A DNA stretch of 64,000 bases from Rhizoclosmatium globosum (GCA_002104985.1 MCGO01000001.1:434001-498000), one strand, 5' to 3'; numbered from the stretch's first letter, positions 37,916 to 50,321 are shown. Notes: a model not told the origin generated them from the sequence alone. Numbers and translations are program-made.

Positions 37916-39651
37916 ATGGTCGCACCTTCTTCCTTCGTTTGTCCAACTGAGCCACCGAGTTGTTGTAACTGTTGTTACTGTTGCTGCGACTGTTTCGAGT
38001 GCTGCGATGACTCAGCGTGTGCCGTCAAAGTCTCGTCGCCCTCGTCGCCGTTGTTCAAAGTTGAGCCACTTCGAAGCCGCAAAAGCCCGCGCCGCTCGTC
38101 GTTGGCGCCGGTTCTTCCCGTCGCCGCTTTGAAGACGCTTTTGTTTTTGGGTTTGTGCGTGTCTTCGGTGGCGGCGCTTCCTGTTGGTGGTGGTGCGTGC
38201 GTCATCTTTATTGTACTGTTTCGTCTACTGAACTTGAACCCCTTTCTCTACCTCTCTCCCTTCAAACAGATCCACACATTCATTCGATTCATCAACCATC
38301 AAATTACTCTGAGCCATCGGGCTGCGCACCCGAACAGAAAATACATGGATACGACCTGCAACTACACCTCGGCGGTGTCTTTATCGTCATGCTCATTGCC
38401 GGGACGGGAATCTTTACAACCCTTGCTCTCGGAGTCCACGCTCATGTCCCCTTTTTCGCAAGTGTCCTTCAGGTACGAATTTTCAGACCGTCCTATAACC
38501 TCAACCCCTAATTTTCAATATTACAAACCTCAACAAAGATGGCCAAAATGTTTGGAATCGGAATCATTGCATCTACAGCATGGTTCCATCTCCTCCCCGA
38601 CGCTTTCGAGAGTTTCACGAACCCGTGTCTTCCAGAAGCATGGAAAGGCTTTGGAGTCGGATACGTTGGTCTCTTTGGAATGATTGCTGCATTCCTCGTA
38701 CAATATATTGAGCTTGCTGCTGTGGACTACAAGTCGCAGCATGAAGACAATGACGAGGAGGACGTTGATTTGGATGATGAGACTTCAAGTGTGACTCAGG
38801 AGGGTGTGATGGGAGGTGCGGGGGTGGGGACTCAGAGTGATTGTGATTGTACGGATTTGGATCGTGTTGTTGTTTCAGGAAATTCGGCGGCGTTTTTGAG
38901 TAACGAGAGGACGGCATTGTTGCGGGCTGTTCAAGAGACGGCTGCATCTGATTTGAATTACAATACAATGGCGAACAGGGCTGGATCCTCTTCTTCTGAT
39001 CCTGGAATTCATGTGGTAACTCAAAGAAACAAGAATGTTGGCGAATACACCCATCAACGAGACAGCGAACTCGGAATTGTAAGCTCTACATTCAACCTCG
39101 ACTAACTACCTCAAGTCTAATTGGAATGAAAAATAACAGATGATTCTCGAAGCAGGAATCATTTTCCACTCAGTCGTAATCGGAATCACTCTTGGAGTCA
39201 CTCCAGACGACGCCTTCATGTCTCTTCTCTGTGCCGCATGTTTCCATCAAATGTTTGAAGGTCTCGCACTCGGTGTCCTGATTGGAAACCTTTCCATATC
39301 AGAATCTGCAAAGAGACTCATGTGTCTCGTTTACCCCCTCACAACTCCAATTGGAATCCTTGTTGGAATCTATATTCGTAGCTTTTATAATGAGAATGAC
39401 GGAGGATTGATTGTGGCTCAAGGGATTTTCAACAGTTTGTCAGCAGGGATTCTGTTTTACAACACGTATACAGAGTTGATGAGTGCGGAAATCAATCATA
39501 GCGGGCATTTCCATGGATTCAGCCCACGATTCAAGACTGCGTGTTTCTTTGCGAGTAAGTGAAATATCACATATAGGTTCGAAGAAGTTAACTGTTAAAC
39601 ATAGTGTATCTTGGTGCTGGAATGATGGCGTTACTTGCGGTTTGGGCGTAA
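37916..39651 (+). CDS. ZIP-family metal transporter with Cys-rich N-terminus (copy 4)
   Basis: Exons 37916-38192, 38270-38472, 38539-39078, 39140-39554 and 39605-39651 give 493 residues. The in-frame GTG upstream at 37871 is ignored in favour of the ATG at 37916. Residues 1-35 hold 12 Cys (SCCNCCYCCCDCFECCDD). The extracellular stretch is His-rich (DPHIHSIHQ), and the large loop is acidic (DNDEEDVDLDDE) with a CDCTDLDRVVVSGNSAAF segment also found in copy 5. The metal-site helices HSVVIGITLGV and HQMFEGLALGV are intact. A short last exon carries YLGAGMMALLAVWA. The donor of intron 1 could be one or two Gly codons earlier. Confidence 0.9.
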
Positions 39652-39841
39652 CTCCCAATAATGCAAATATCCTTATCTGAATAAAGGTCGAATCCTGTCA
39701 TTTGAACCTTTCAAAGAAGAATTGGTGATGGTAATTTCGCAAACGAATGAAATTTTCATGGGGCTTAGAATCAAAAGGTATAAGAACCAGCCTGTCTCCC
39801 GAATAAACCAAAACCACCATCAACCACAACAAACCCTCGCA

Positions 39842-41300
39842 ATGCGCCCTTCTACTGTTACCGAATTCGAGGACGACTGCTGTTGCTGCCACTATGACTG
39901 TTACGACGCTACAGTCGAGTGTTGCGATGATCCAACCTGTGAAGAGGTCGTCACTCCAGTTCCAGCACAAACCCCCCGCCGCCGCCAGACCATGTCCGTC
40001 TCACTCTCCTCCAACGCCGCTTTGAGATCCCTTATTTTCTTTGGAATGGCCGTTGCCTCTGCTACCGCTCACGGATCCCATGGTTCGTCCTTGTCTTCTT
40101 CACCTTTATTCATCCAACCTAACCTTCCACAAAACAAATCAGGCCATTCCCACAGCCACGGCGAAGACGACCACGACCATGAAGAAGAAATGGTGGAACT
40201 TTGTGCAGCGGAAGAGATGCCGGCTTATAATCTTGGGTTCCATATTGGTGGAATCTTCATCCTGTTTGCAATTTCTGCGTTGGGTATCTTTGGGACTTTG
40301 GCTTTGGGTTCGCATGCCAAACTTCCCTTTTATGCTTCTGTTTTGCAGGTTAGTAGTTTTATTGCTGTTGCAAATAGTACCTTCTGAATTAACCTTATTT
40401 AAACAGATCTTCAAAATGTTTGGTATTGGAATCATTTGTGCTACCGCTTGGATGCATTTGCTGCCAGAAGCCTATGGAGCGTTTGGGAACCCATGTATTC
40501 CTGCGGGTTGGCAAAAGTTCAGTTCGGGGTACGTCGGCTTGTTTGCAATGCTTGCTGCCTTTTTGGTCCAGTTTATTGAAATCACGGCGATTGATTCCAA
40601 GAACAAGAGAACTGCTGCTGCCACTGCTGCCACTGCTGCCACTGCTGCCGCCGTTGCTGCAACTCAGAACGGTCAAGATGATTGTGAGTGCACTGACCTT
40701 GAACGGGTTGTTGTTTCTGGAAATTCGGCTGCTTTCATGGCAGGACAAAAGAAAGTCGACGGCGAGAAACAGCATGTTGAGACTGTTCAAGTCATTCAAG
40801 AAGATGGTGGAATTCAACGAAACAACGAATTTGGAACCATCGTGCTCGAAGCTGGTATCATTTTCCACTCTATCATTATAGGAATCACGCTCGGAGTCTG
40901 TGGCGACGACGTGTACTCGACTCTCTTAATTGCTATTGCGTTCCACCAAATGTTTGAAGGAATGGCATTGGGGGTTTTGATTTCACAGTTGAAGTTGTCT
41001 CTGATGTCAAAGAGACTTTTGTGCCTTGCATATCCACTTACTACCCCGCTTGGAATCGTGATTGGTATTGCCATCAGAAACGTGTTCAATGAGAACGATG
41101 GCGCTTACATCGTTGTTCAGGGAATTTTTGCGTCTCTCTCTGCTGGAATCTTGTTCTATTCCACTTACACTGAGTTGATGAGTTCGGAGGTTAGCCACAG
41201 TGGTCACTTCCATGGGTTCTCTCCAAAGTTCAAGGCTGCTTGCTTCTTGGCCATGTATCTCGGCGCTGCTGCTATGGCTATCCTTGCCATCTGGGCTTAA
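39842..41300 (+). CDS. ZIP-family metal transporter with Cys-rich N-terminus (copy 5)
   Basis: Exons 39842-40082, 40143-40348 and 40407-41300 give 446 residues. Eight Cys lie in the first 33 residues (CCCCHYDC, ECCDDPTC). A His/Asp-rich extracellular stretch (GHSHSHGEDDHDHEEE) resembles ZIP metal-capture loops. The core has FHIGGIFILFA, MFGIGIICATAWMHLLPEAY, HSIIIGITLGV and HQMFEGMALGV. The loop contains a polyalanine tract from a CTGCTGCCA microsatellite near 40611-40660, next to the segment shared with copy 4 (ECTDLERVVVSGNSAAF). A TATAAG lies about 60 bases before the start. Confidence 0.93.
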
Positions 41301-41415
41301 CTAGTGTTCAATTGGACTTATCATTTCTTATCCCTAACATATCGCGAATGCCACTCAATTTACAAACTAGACTTATATTTGAGAATAAACAAGTTACAGA
41401 GTGATGAAAAGAGGT

Positions 41416-42335
41416 TACGAAACTCCGTCGTTCTCTAATGCACGAACTTCAGCTTCCAGTTTCCGTTTTTCCGTTTCAACTCGGGCCAGTTTAAGTTTCC
41501 ACTTTTCGAGATCCAGCATTACTCGTTCGTTTGTGTCATAGAGCTTTTTGATTTCTTCAGCTTCCAGTTGAGGGGCTATGTGGACGTTGGATGAGCATGA
41601 GGCGAAGCATGAATAGAATACGTACTAAATGTAGCAGAGATGCTCTTCTTTGATGTTGCATTAGCTTTGAATGTCCTCAAATGGTCGATAAACTCTTCGA
41701 ATGGTTCATTTATGATCTGTTTGAAAGGTTTGATGTATTGTCAGAGGCAGACATGGAGTGAGAGAGATAAAGACGCACAATCTCATCATAGTGTTCCGAC
41801 ACGATAGTTTTAAGTTCGCCGTCTGGGTTTCCAACGTCTTCCTTTGGATAGAGCTGTAACTGGTGGAACAACTGCAGCGGCTTCTCCTGCGAATCGACGA
41901 ACGAGATTCTGATTGCGATTTCGAATTCGCCCCAACCAGTTTCTGTGACTTCGAAGGGCGGGGCCTCGATGACTGATGTCAATGTGCAGTAAACAGTGAG
42001 TTAGTTAACCAACCAACACAACAACGAAAGCAGAGAACCTCGTTGCTGCGGCACAAAACTCTCGTGCAACTTGAAGGCCACGCGCTTGACGACACGCGCC
42101 AGATTCGCATCGTCTCCGGTGGCGCTGCGCACGAACACGGTCCACCGATGCGTGTGCGACGGGTCCGCGGCGGGCGGGTCCCGGGCCGGGTTGATCGGGA
42201 CCGCGATCGATCCGTAGATTATCGGACATGCAAACTGCTCATTCTGAAGGAGGAGGTGTGGTTTAGGTGGTTGGTTCGTCGTTTGTTGGTTGAAGGGGGA
42301 TTGGCGCTAACCTTCAACCGTCCTGCTGGCCCCAT
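41416..42335 (-). CDS. YAF9: YEATS-domain protein, YAF9/GAS41 type
   Basis: Exons 42335-42312, 42243-42039, 41973-41779, 41716-41626 and 41575-41416 give 224 residues (human GAS41 has 227). The YEATS domain fills residues ~8-140: PIIYGSIAV, HTHRWTVFVR, VKRVAFKLHESF, then PPFEVTETGWGEFEIAIRISF and LQLFHQLQLYP. The C-terminal ~55 residues form a coiled coil (LDLEKWKLKLARVETEKRKLEAEV), as in Yaf9/GAS41. The family reads acetylated or crotonylated histone H3 and belongs to the NuA4 and SWR1 complexes. The start lies only 34 bases downstream of the DPH4 stop on the same strand. Confidence 0.95.
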
Positions 42336-42369
42336 CTTTTATTTACTTTTTTCTATTCACTTTACAATA

Positions 42370-42993
42370 TTACTGCTCATCAACTGCTATTGCATATGCT
42401 ACTTTGATACATAGAGAACATGTGCTGCAAGCTACAATCTCGACTCCTGCTTCCAGCTCCGCCTCTGATATCCGGTATTCTCCACCACATCGACAGTTGC
42501 TGGTAAAGCATGCATTCCCTGAGAATTAAGATTTCAGTTAACTGCATTTGGTCTGAAACGCCAGAGACCTATCCTCACCTTCGTCATAGTCCATATCATC
42601 CAAATCAACGGTTGCATTCATAACTCCTTTCTGGCCACCTTCTCGTGACCCTATACATTCATATCTTATTCAGTACTTGGATTGTTCAGTTCTCTGTGTC
42701 TCTCACCGCTTTCTTTGAGCTGACGATCATATGCCAACTTTGTCTCAGGGTCCCGTAGTACTTCCCAAGCTTTCAAAACCAGCTGAAGATGCATTTCTTT
42801 GCTTATTGAGCTGGAATGCTGAAGATTACTGTTGAAAGAGTTGCCTGCCTTGTCTGGATGCAGCTGAAACACCAGTATCACCACAAGACTCAACAACAAC
42901 GAAGATTACCTGCAGTACTAGCTTCTGGTATTGTCGCTTGATGTCGTCTGTAGTGGCCTCTGAACTGAGGCATAATGCTTCGTAGTGGTTCAT
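42370..42993 (-). CDS. DPH4: DPH4/JJJ3-type J-protein with CSL zinc finger
   Basis: Exons 42993-42910, 42863-42707, 42650-42579 and 42518-42370 give 153 residues. A J domain opens the protein (MNHYEALCLSS, then the HPD motif in LHPDKAG, then WEVLRDPETKLAYDRQL). A CSL-type zinc finger closes it (CRCGGEYRISEAEL...VACSTCSL), with C-x-C and C-x2-C ligands. This combination identifies DPH4, which supports the first step of diphthamide synthesis on elongation factor 2. The J domain has an insert between HPDK and the last helix. Its transcript runs into the YAF9 promoter. Confidence 0.93.
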
Positions 42994-43098
42994 TTGGGTG
43001 AAGTTGGGATAGAGGCAGATGTCAGATGAACAAAACAAATCAAAGAATATCATAACTGCTGTTTTATTGCAATCTTCGAAAGTGGGTAACAAACAGAA

Positions 43099-45137
43099 TT
43101 ACCAAGAAGGCGAAGGTTTTGAGTTACCGTATGCCAAAGAGGCTGGGTATCCAGAAAATGCTACACCACACTGATTGTTGCGGCACCAAGTTGGTTGGAA
43201 AGTCTCTGCTCCAAATCCACGAGCAACTAAACGATCCCGGAATACTTCAAGACGGGGAAGAGCCTCGAAAAAGTCCTTGTTGGTTGGGTCAGGGAATACA
43301 TCAGCAGACCACAACGCTTCAGCAACAGCAGCGGCACGTGGCCAAAGCTTAACATCCAAGTTTGAATCTCCAATTCTCTCTCCCCAAATGGCAGCCTCGG
43401 CTCCAATAATGGCAGAAAGATCACCAACCAATGGACCAGCCAAACCCGTGCCATCAGTATCAGTAGTATTTTCTTGACGAGATTTACGTGGATCATGGGT
43501 ATAGATACGCTGCCAAGTCTTGTACTTAGTCCAGTAGTTCTCCTTCCAAGAATCACCACCTGGACCAAACCCACGGTCCGTCAACCAGGCACCAGAACCA
43601 CCGTCGAGGTAGTAGTAGTCATTATTAGTGTCAACAATCTTGTACCCAGTCTTATTCTTCGTATTCAAATCAAGAACTCTTTGCATCGAGTTCTTTTGCT
43701 CCTTGTTATCCCACGAGTTCCAGATTTGGATAATAGAACCCGGTGGAACTGTAACATGTTCAGAGAGCACAATATCTTCCCAGTACATGGCCGTCTTCCC
43801 GGCTGGACGTACAGCGTCTGCATACTTTTGATAAATCGCAGTCAATTGTTTCTCAAACGCGTCAGAGGGGGTATTCGAAGTCGCGTTGAAGACAGAATTC
43901 CAGTTCGCTGCGGCGACACCTGGGTGTGCAATGTTCATGTATTCCTTGGTTGTGCCCAAACAGAACCTCTCGATTTCGTCTCCTCCCATGTGGAAGACCG
44001 AGTCTGGGAACAACGCGGCATATTCTTTGACGAGAGCGCTGAATGCGGGTGCTGCACCTGGGTCAGCAATGTTGACGTTTCCACAGGGTGGTTCTGGACA
44101 AGTTGGCCAGAAGGAGGTGGTTCCACCTGCACCTCCGTTGACACAGAGAACGTAAGGAGCGAGGGACTTGGAGAAAGAGTACGCGTTTGCGTGTGCTGGG
44201 GTGTCGAATTCGGGAATTACGCGAATACCGCGGTCAGCTGCGTATGCAATCACCTTTTTCACGTCGTCGTAGGTGTAGATGGATAGTTTGCTGTAGGCAG
44301 AAGTGATCAAATCTGGGTAAGTTGTCGAGACGACTGGGAAGGAGGTTGCGTCAATAATGTGCCAGTGGAAAACGTTGAGCTTGGCAGCAGACATTCCATC
44401 CAGGGTTCGGAGAATAGATGGAACTGGAATGTAGTTACGGGAAGTGTCCAAAGAAATTCCTCTCCAACTATAGGATGGCTTGTCAGTAATAGACCATGGG
44501 CCAGACTAAAGCAGAATATGGTTAGACTTTGAAATGAAAATTAATAAGACCTTACTGGAATAACGAATCCAGCTTGGTATCCAGCGGCAGCAGCCGTCGC
44601 ACAGCCCTCAGTATCGGTTTTGATATGGAAAGGCACCTTTTGAACTGGCTTGACCAACTGAGCCAGGGTTTCAAGACCACGAAGAGCTCCAACAGTGTGG
44701 TTGGCTGTGATGGTGACTCCCGTAGCAGAAGTGTTAAGAGTGTAAGATTCGTCCACCAAAGCGAGATCCTTCGGGTCGGCACCAGTAACAGTTACAGTCA
44801 CAGTGGAAATGTCAGCATTGGCATTTGAAGTACAGTTGCTGAACTGAGCAGCTTCACATCCAACAGCGAGGGTATTCTTTCTGAAACGATCAGCAGCCTA
44901 ACTCGAAAATTTAAAACGCGTAAATAGAGAGAGGCTGGGACTGTTCACCTTTTGGAGTAGTACTTGGTCTCCATTCACAAATACAATATTCACTGTGACG
45001 GGACTGAAAGACTTGTCAATGTTTCCACTGGTGAATTGCTGAGGCCTTGGCCAAAGAAGGTTCTTTGGAACTGGGGCAATTTGTGCATTGACGCTCAAGA
45101 CAATGGCTGACGCTGCGAAAATGGAAGCCAACTTCAT
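43099..45137 (-). CDS. GH20 beta-N-acetylhexosaminidase (copy 1), secreted
   Basis: Exons 45137-44949, 44897-44556 and 44505-43099 give 645 residues. A signal peptide (MKLASIFAASAIVLSVNA) precedes a GH20b-like N-terminal domain (LLWPRPQQF, ITANHTVGALRGLETLAQL). The catalytic barrel begins at RGISLDTSRNY and has LHWH-type (VFHWHIIDATSFP), PEFDTPAHA, the catalytic Asp-Glu pair in FHMGGDEIE, YWEDIV and the Trp-rich substrate wall (IQIWNSWD, LWPRAAAVAEALWS). It would release N-acetylglucosamine from chitin oligomers outside the cell. Copy 2 at 59896-61902 has the same three-exon layout. Confidence 0.96.
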
Positions 45138-45327
45138 TTTTGGATGGATACATGTATGAAAGTAGAGAACGACAGCGAACTTATGTTCATTTTTTGGCAT
45201 ATGAGCTAATTTGATTGGGTTGACTTCTGATTGGAGTGCTGATGTACTTCCCAATCGCAAAGACAATGAGCAAGACTTCGCACAGCAAAAATTAAATACT
45301 TAAATGTATGTTATAATTTTTAATGAT

Positions 45328-48083
45328 TTAATTTGTAGCATCAGCAGCTGGTTTGCGGCGGGCGGGTTTGGGAGGTGGGATATTACTGGGAGTAACAGGT
45401 GAGGGGACAGATGTTAAACCACTTTGAGATTGAGCGGTGGCGGATAAACGTGCATCGGAAGACTTTCGAACAGGTGGTGGAGGTGGTGGTTTTTTTAATG
45501 CCGAGGCAGCCACGTCCCCTTGTTTATCCGCTATTATAAGAGGATTTGCTGCTAACGAAGATCCAAAGGCTTGAGAATTACTCCTGGTATTTGTGGCAAA
45601 TGCGGAAGCTGCAATTTCAAACGCTGCAGGATCGGCCCATCCTTGAGCAACTGGTTGATCCTCTGATTTCTTCAAGCTATTCTCAAAAGCAGCTTCGGTG
45701 GCCCATCCCTCTGCTGCAGATCTTGAAGGCTCGGCTTCATTTACCCAAAATGAGCCAAACTTGGAATTAGAAGAAATCCCATCTGTCGCTCCAAACGAGG
45801 GCTTTTCTGGAACGGGCGGAGGAGGTTTTCGCTTCGTAGAAGCTGATGATCCGGGTCTCTCCACAGCACTAAATGCTTCCTCGGTAGCCCAAAAAGCACC
45901 GCCAGCAGGCGTCGTCTGAGATGGAACGGAATCATCGTCATCCAAGTTCGTGAATCCAGCCGCAGTCCCCGAGTCCTCTTTATCACTCTCCAGACGAGTC
46001 CCACTGGTACCAAACAAGGAGTTTTTGAAGAGTTTCACACCCTCGAAGCCTTTTCTAGACCCAAAAACGGCGGAAACATCAACTTCTTCATCACTATCTG
46101 CTCCATTCAATCCTCCCTTCAAGTATGTGGCATATTTATCAGCGCCAGAGTTTTTACCAGTAAGTCCACCAAAGCCACCATCATCATCATCATCAACTTC
46201 ATAATCATTTTCGATTTCGTCATTGAAGTTACGGGCCGTGGAAGAATTCAGAATAGCTTGCGTCGAAGCGGAAGTGGTTCCAGCGATGGAAAAGGCAGCA
46301 TCAATAACTGCACTGTTTGAAACTCTTGTTGAGCTTAAAACCAACGGTTTTGAAGGAGGTGGAATAGGCTTCACAGAATTTGTGGATGGAATAGCCCAAG
46401 GGTCGTTTTGGAACGCTGGTGTAGAAGTAGATGCCGTCGTGTTGAGCTCAGCTTGGGACGCTGTAGCACTTGTTGGGTTTGACGACTTTCCTGGCCTTCC
46501 ACGACGCATTGGAGAAATAGTTGTCGACGGGGTATATTGTTGCGTTGGAATTTGTTGTATTTGTGGCGTTTGCTGAGGCACTGCGGGCTGTGGTGGAGGG
46601 AGTTGGAATTCTAGGTCGACGGTTGGCTTTGTGCAAATATAAGTGTTGGCTGGCTTCATTCAATTTGTAATATACGTACTGCAACTAAGTGGCATGGAAC
46701 CTTCATGAGGTGACAGACTTTCGAATAAACTTCATAAACATTTGGCCTATTCGTTGGGTCTGCCTCAAGGACGAAAGCTGAAAGAGATTGACTCAGTTAT
46801 TGTTAAAATATCGCGCTTATAACTCACAAATTAAGTTGGTCATATCTGCGGAATACTGCGGGTGAGTTGGAATATCATATCGAGCGTTTAGAATGGCCAA
46901 CTTTCCAGAATTTTCAAAGGGCGTGACGAAATAGCAAAGTTTGTAAAGTAAGACGCCAAGTGCCCAAACATCAATCTTTTCAGAAACTCCCAGTCTCATA
47001 TATAAGTCGCACAGCTCAGGGGCGCGATATTGAAGAGTAGTGACTTTCTCCATCTCGTCTTCCATTTTACGAATCTCGGATGTTGGTAATGAAACCCCAC
47101 GCCGAACCCTCTTTGTGGTTGAACTTCCGAAGTCGCATAGTTTGAAACGGCCGTCTGAACTGATTAAAACGTTTTCAATTTTTATATCACGATGGAGAAC
47201 AGGAGATTGTGGAGTGCCATAATGCATGTGATAAACTGCTGCCAGAATGTCTCGAAATATTTCGAGAATTTCGGGCTCAGTCAAGCGAACTTCAAGACGA
47301 GTATTCATATAATCAATCAGCGTTCCCCCTGATAGCCACAGTCAGCGTTGAATTCACCAGAAAGATAACAAACCCGAGCAATACTCCATCAGAATGTAGA
47401 CTTCATAACCAGTTCCAAGCTTATTCAGAAAGGCATCATAGATTGTTACAATATTCGCATGACCAGACAGGAGTTTCTACTCGCATATTGAATGTGTTGA
47501 TGTCGAATTGGAAAATGGACGTACCATAAACCCAATTTCACCGCGCATCATCTCTAAGACTGATTCATCTGGGCACAGAGTCCGCTTTAGAACCGCTTGC
47601 TGGCCATTTTGGCCTGAAACGAGATATACATGGGCGAAACCACCTGTCATTATTCAGATGAGCAAACAAAACCAATAGAACCGAATTCTAACCTTCTGCT
47701 AAAAAACAGTCAACAGTTACGGTATAGTTGTTGATCTGTATTGATGTGCCAGGAAGGAAAGTCCCCTCTGTGTGTCGCAATTCAAATTATTGGCGATTCC
47801 ATGCTATCATACGGCCATCTTCAAACGCACCTGGCTGGCTCACTGTTGCAGGTGCTTGATTCAATTGAGATGCCGACATTGTTGGAGAAAGAGCGTTGGG
47901 GACACTCTTTCGTCGTTGCCCTCCAATATTCATTTGCCCAACCTTCTCCTGAACTTGGGATATCGCCGGTTGTGCATAATTCTGCGCCTGTTTGGCAAGA
48001 TCTTGGGCACGTTCGCCGAGCTGTGAGGCAAGAGGAGCTGCCTTTTGGGAGGCTTGGTTCAACAATGTGCGAAACGAATCCAT
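45328..48083 (-). CDS. NAK-family (Ark1/Prk1/AAK1-like) serine/threonine kinase
   Basis: Exons 48083-47813, 47767-47693, 47643-47525, 47476-47374, 47328-46828, 46777-46701 and 46653-45328 give about 823 residues. The junction 46700-46654 is the least certain, since the frame before it could run on a few codons. A helical N-terminus (~90 residues) precedes the kinase. The kinase has a Gly loop EGGFAHVYLV, the catalytic Lys in AVLKR, HRDIKIENVL, CDFGSS and YRAPEL. The long C-terminus is Pro/Ser-rich with four related W/F motifs (AFWATEEAF, SFWVNEAE, GWATEAAF, GWADPAAF) and a DPW. Relatives phosphorylate endocytic adaptors and control actin patches, so a role in endocytosis is expected. Confidence 0.9.
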
Positions 48084-48117
48084 TTTGCCAAAGTTTATAA
48101 ATAAAATATGCAATTAA

Positions 48118-49275
48118 TTAACGAAATCCGAGAGGAGGCATGGAAGTCTTAGGCATGGAAGTTCGAGGAAGTGGCGTCCTCGATCCGGTCCTTCTTGGCT
48201 CCTCCCAACTGTGGTCTGAATCAAATGAATCCATACTTCCTGAGGCCTCGCCGTCGTTCACGCTCATGCTAAATGCTGACAGACCCCTTTGCAACGACGA
48301 GCTTGATCCATCACGACTTTCCCCTTCTTCACTTGCTCCGTCGTGATCTTCCACAACAACGATCGGCAACGTTACTTCCCATTCCATTCCGCCATCATCA
48401 TAATCAGATTTTTCACGAGGAGGAGGGCCAAATGTTAGTACATGTTTTGTCTTGGTATTCGCTCTATATCCCCTCTCCTCCACGTGTTTTCGACTCTTAT
48501 ACGATCCCTCAAATGAATAACTTTCGGAGTTTCTCTTGCTGCTACTTTCATCGGAATCTTGGGAAGAATCAATGGAATCCATGCTATCCATGCGATTGTC
48601 ATCATCACTGTGATCATGATCCATGCTACCGCTATCACCACCATCCAATGAGAAATCTTCGTCGGTTAACTTTGATAAAGCGTCCAACATTGCCTGATGA
48701 TGGCCTCCCGCAGCTGGACCAGATTCAGCTGGCTGGATCCAACCCACAGGTGGTGAACCAGGTGGAGAAAGCAAGAAGTTCTTCTCTAATGGTGGTACTC
48801 GCAGTAAATTCTGGCCTGCGTCTGGGTTCATGAGGTGGTTATTGTCTGTATGCTGAGCAAACGCGAGGGTAAGAGCAGCCTCCTCTTTCAAGACTCACTC
48901 ACTTCACCATAATACACTTTTAAAGTCTTGTTTCCCATAAAAGTGACATTATGAAGGGCTTCCTTCACTCGAGCCGCGTCTTCGATCGATTCGAAAACGA
49001 CTTTGATTTACATCAATACCTTCTTGTGTCTCAGAGACGAAAGAAAGCTCACCAAGAAAGCGAAAGAAGGAAGTGATGGGTATAAAGCGGACAGTAAGAG
49101 CGTATTGCTCCACAATATGTCTTTGAAACCATCAATGATCAATGGACAGCTACCAACACTCTCCTCACCTCAACTCGGCCCCTCGGGACTCAAAAGCAGT
49201 ATGATGTAAGTTGGTAAACAGGAGGGTATTAGAAGGAGTGATGGAGTCTTTCTCCAGTGCTCTGATGTTAGCCAT
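48118..49275 (-). CDS. Calcipressin (RCAN), calcineurin regulator
   Basis: Exons 49275-49169, 49120-49053, 49000-48903 and 48852-48118 give 335 residues. An RRM-like fold opens the protein (NTLLFTNL, then FLVVFESIEDAARVKEAL, then KTLKVYYG). The family hallmark follows: LRVPPLEKNFLLSPPGSPPVGW, with the SPPxSPP phospho-site. A long acidic, Ser-rich tail follows, including MDSMDSIDSS, WEV and a late TPLPRTS cluster that could be PxIxIT- or TxxP-like. The protein binds and tunes calcineurin. Its start is 54 bases downstream of the last codon of the double-GTPase gene on the same strand. Confidence 0.93.
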
Positions 49276-50321
49276 TTGGATTAAGTTTATTTCAGAGATA
49301 ATGAATACGGCATTGAAGAAGACAAAGAATTACATCCACAATGGTTCAGGCTTGACATATCCAGGCTCAGCTTTGACTTTCGAATGCGCATGGTCTGGTT
49401 GTCTCAACACGTTTTTGATTACAGCGGAATCAATTAAAAACGTAGTGATATCTGTGCGATTCGCTGTCAGAACGAGATCATCGATTTTGGGCAAGACACT
49501 GAAGTTACTTCCGACTTGATCAAAGTCAATATTCTTGATGGCAGCTTTCAATGCAAACGAACCCTATACAAGTTTCAAGGTTAGTTATTACATGAGAACT
49601 AGGCAGTTATACCGTAGAAGTATTTTGAATGAAGTTTTTCAATTCTGTGATGGCTTCAACTAGTTTTCCACATTCCTCGGTCGTCAAGTCACAATCTGAA
49701 TCCCAGACAATCTCTACAGAACGCAACAACTCTGCTGCATAGCGCGAGACCATCACTTTGACGTCGGCTGCAAACTTGGTCAACATAGAAACAAGTGCAC
49801 TCTTCATCACTGTCAAACTTGTGCGGAACATAGTCATCCTCTTTTGTTCAACTTCACGCTGCATAATCGCCTTCAACCTCGCCACACATCCAGTTCCGCG
49901 TTCCGCACCTCCCAACGTATACCCCACAGTCAACGATTGACGAATCGAGCGAGAAACAAGTTTCCACGATTGTCGTTGAGTCAAATCAATGTCGCGTTCA
50001 ACTACTTTTAACATATCCGTGAGTTGCAATTCAAAGCCTCGTCTCACTCCTTGAACAAGGTCAGCCGAGAGTGATAATCCGTTTTCTTCAACTTGAACTC
50101 CAATTTTTTCGATAACATTATCGGCTATTTTGGAACAATCCCCTACAAGGCGCTTTAAAATCTTGGCCACGCCAGTTCCAAAAATATCTCGCCAAGTGAT
50201 TAAACTAGTTTCCATCATAGGAGCCGCAAGAGAATCATTGACATTCAAATATCCTGCTGTTGGGGAAGTGTACTCGCCACTGCGTCTGATGCAAGCGCGA
50301 TATGTTGCCCAATGGAACTTA

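Noticed and set aside
39690..39715. Possible zinc-response palindrome (ACCTTTCAAAG) before ZIP5
   Set aside because: It does not match the yeast Zap1 consensus and no similar site was seen before the other ZIP genes.
40611..40660. CTGCTGCCA tandem repeat as a separate element
   Set aside because: It is an in-frame polyalanine microsatellite inside ZIP5, which explains it fully.
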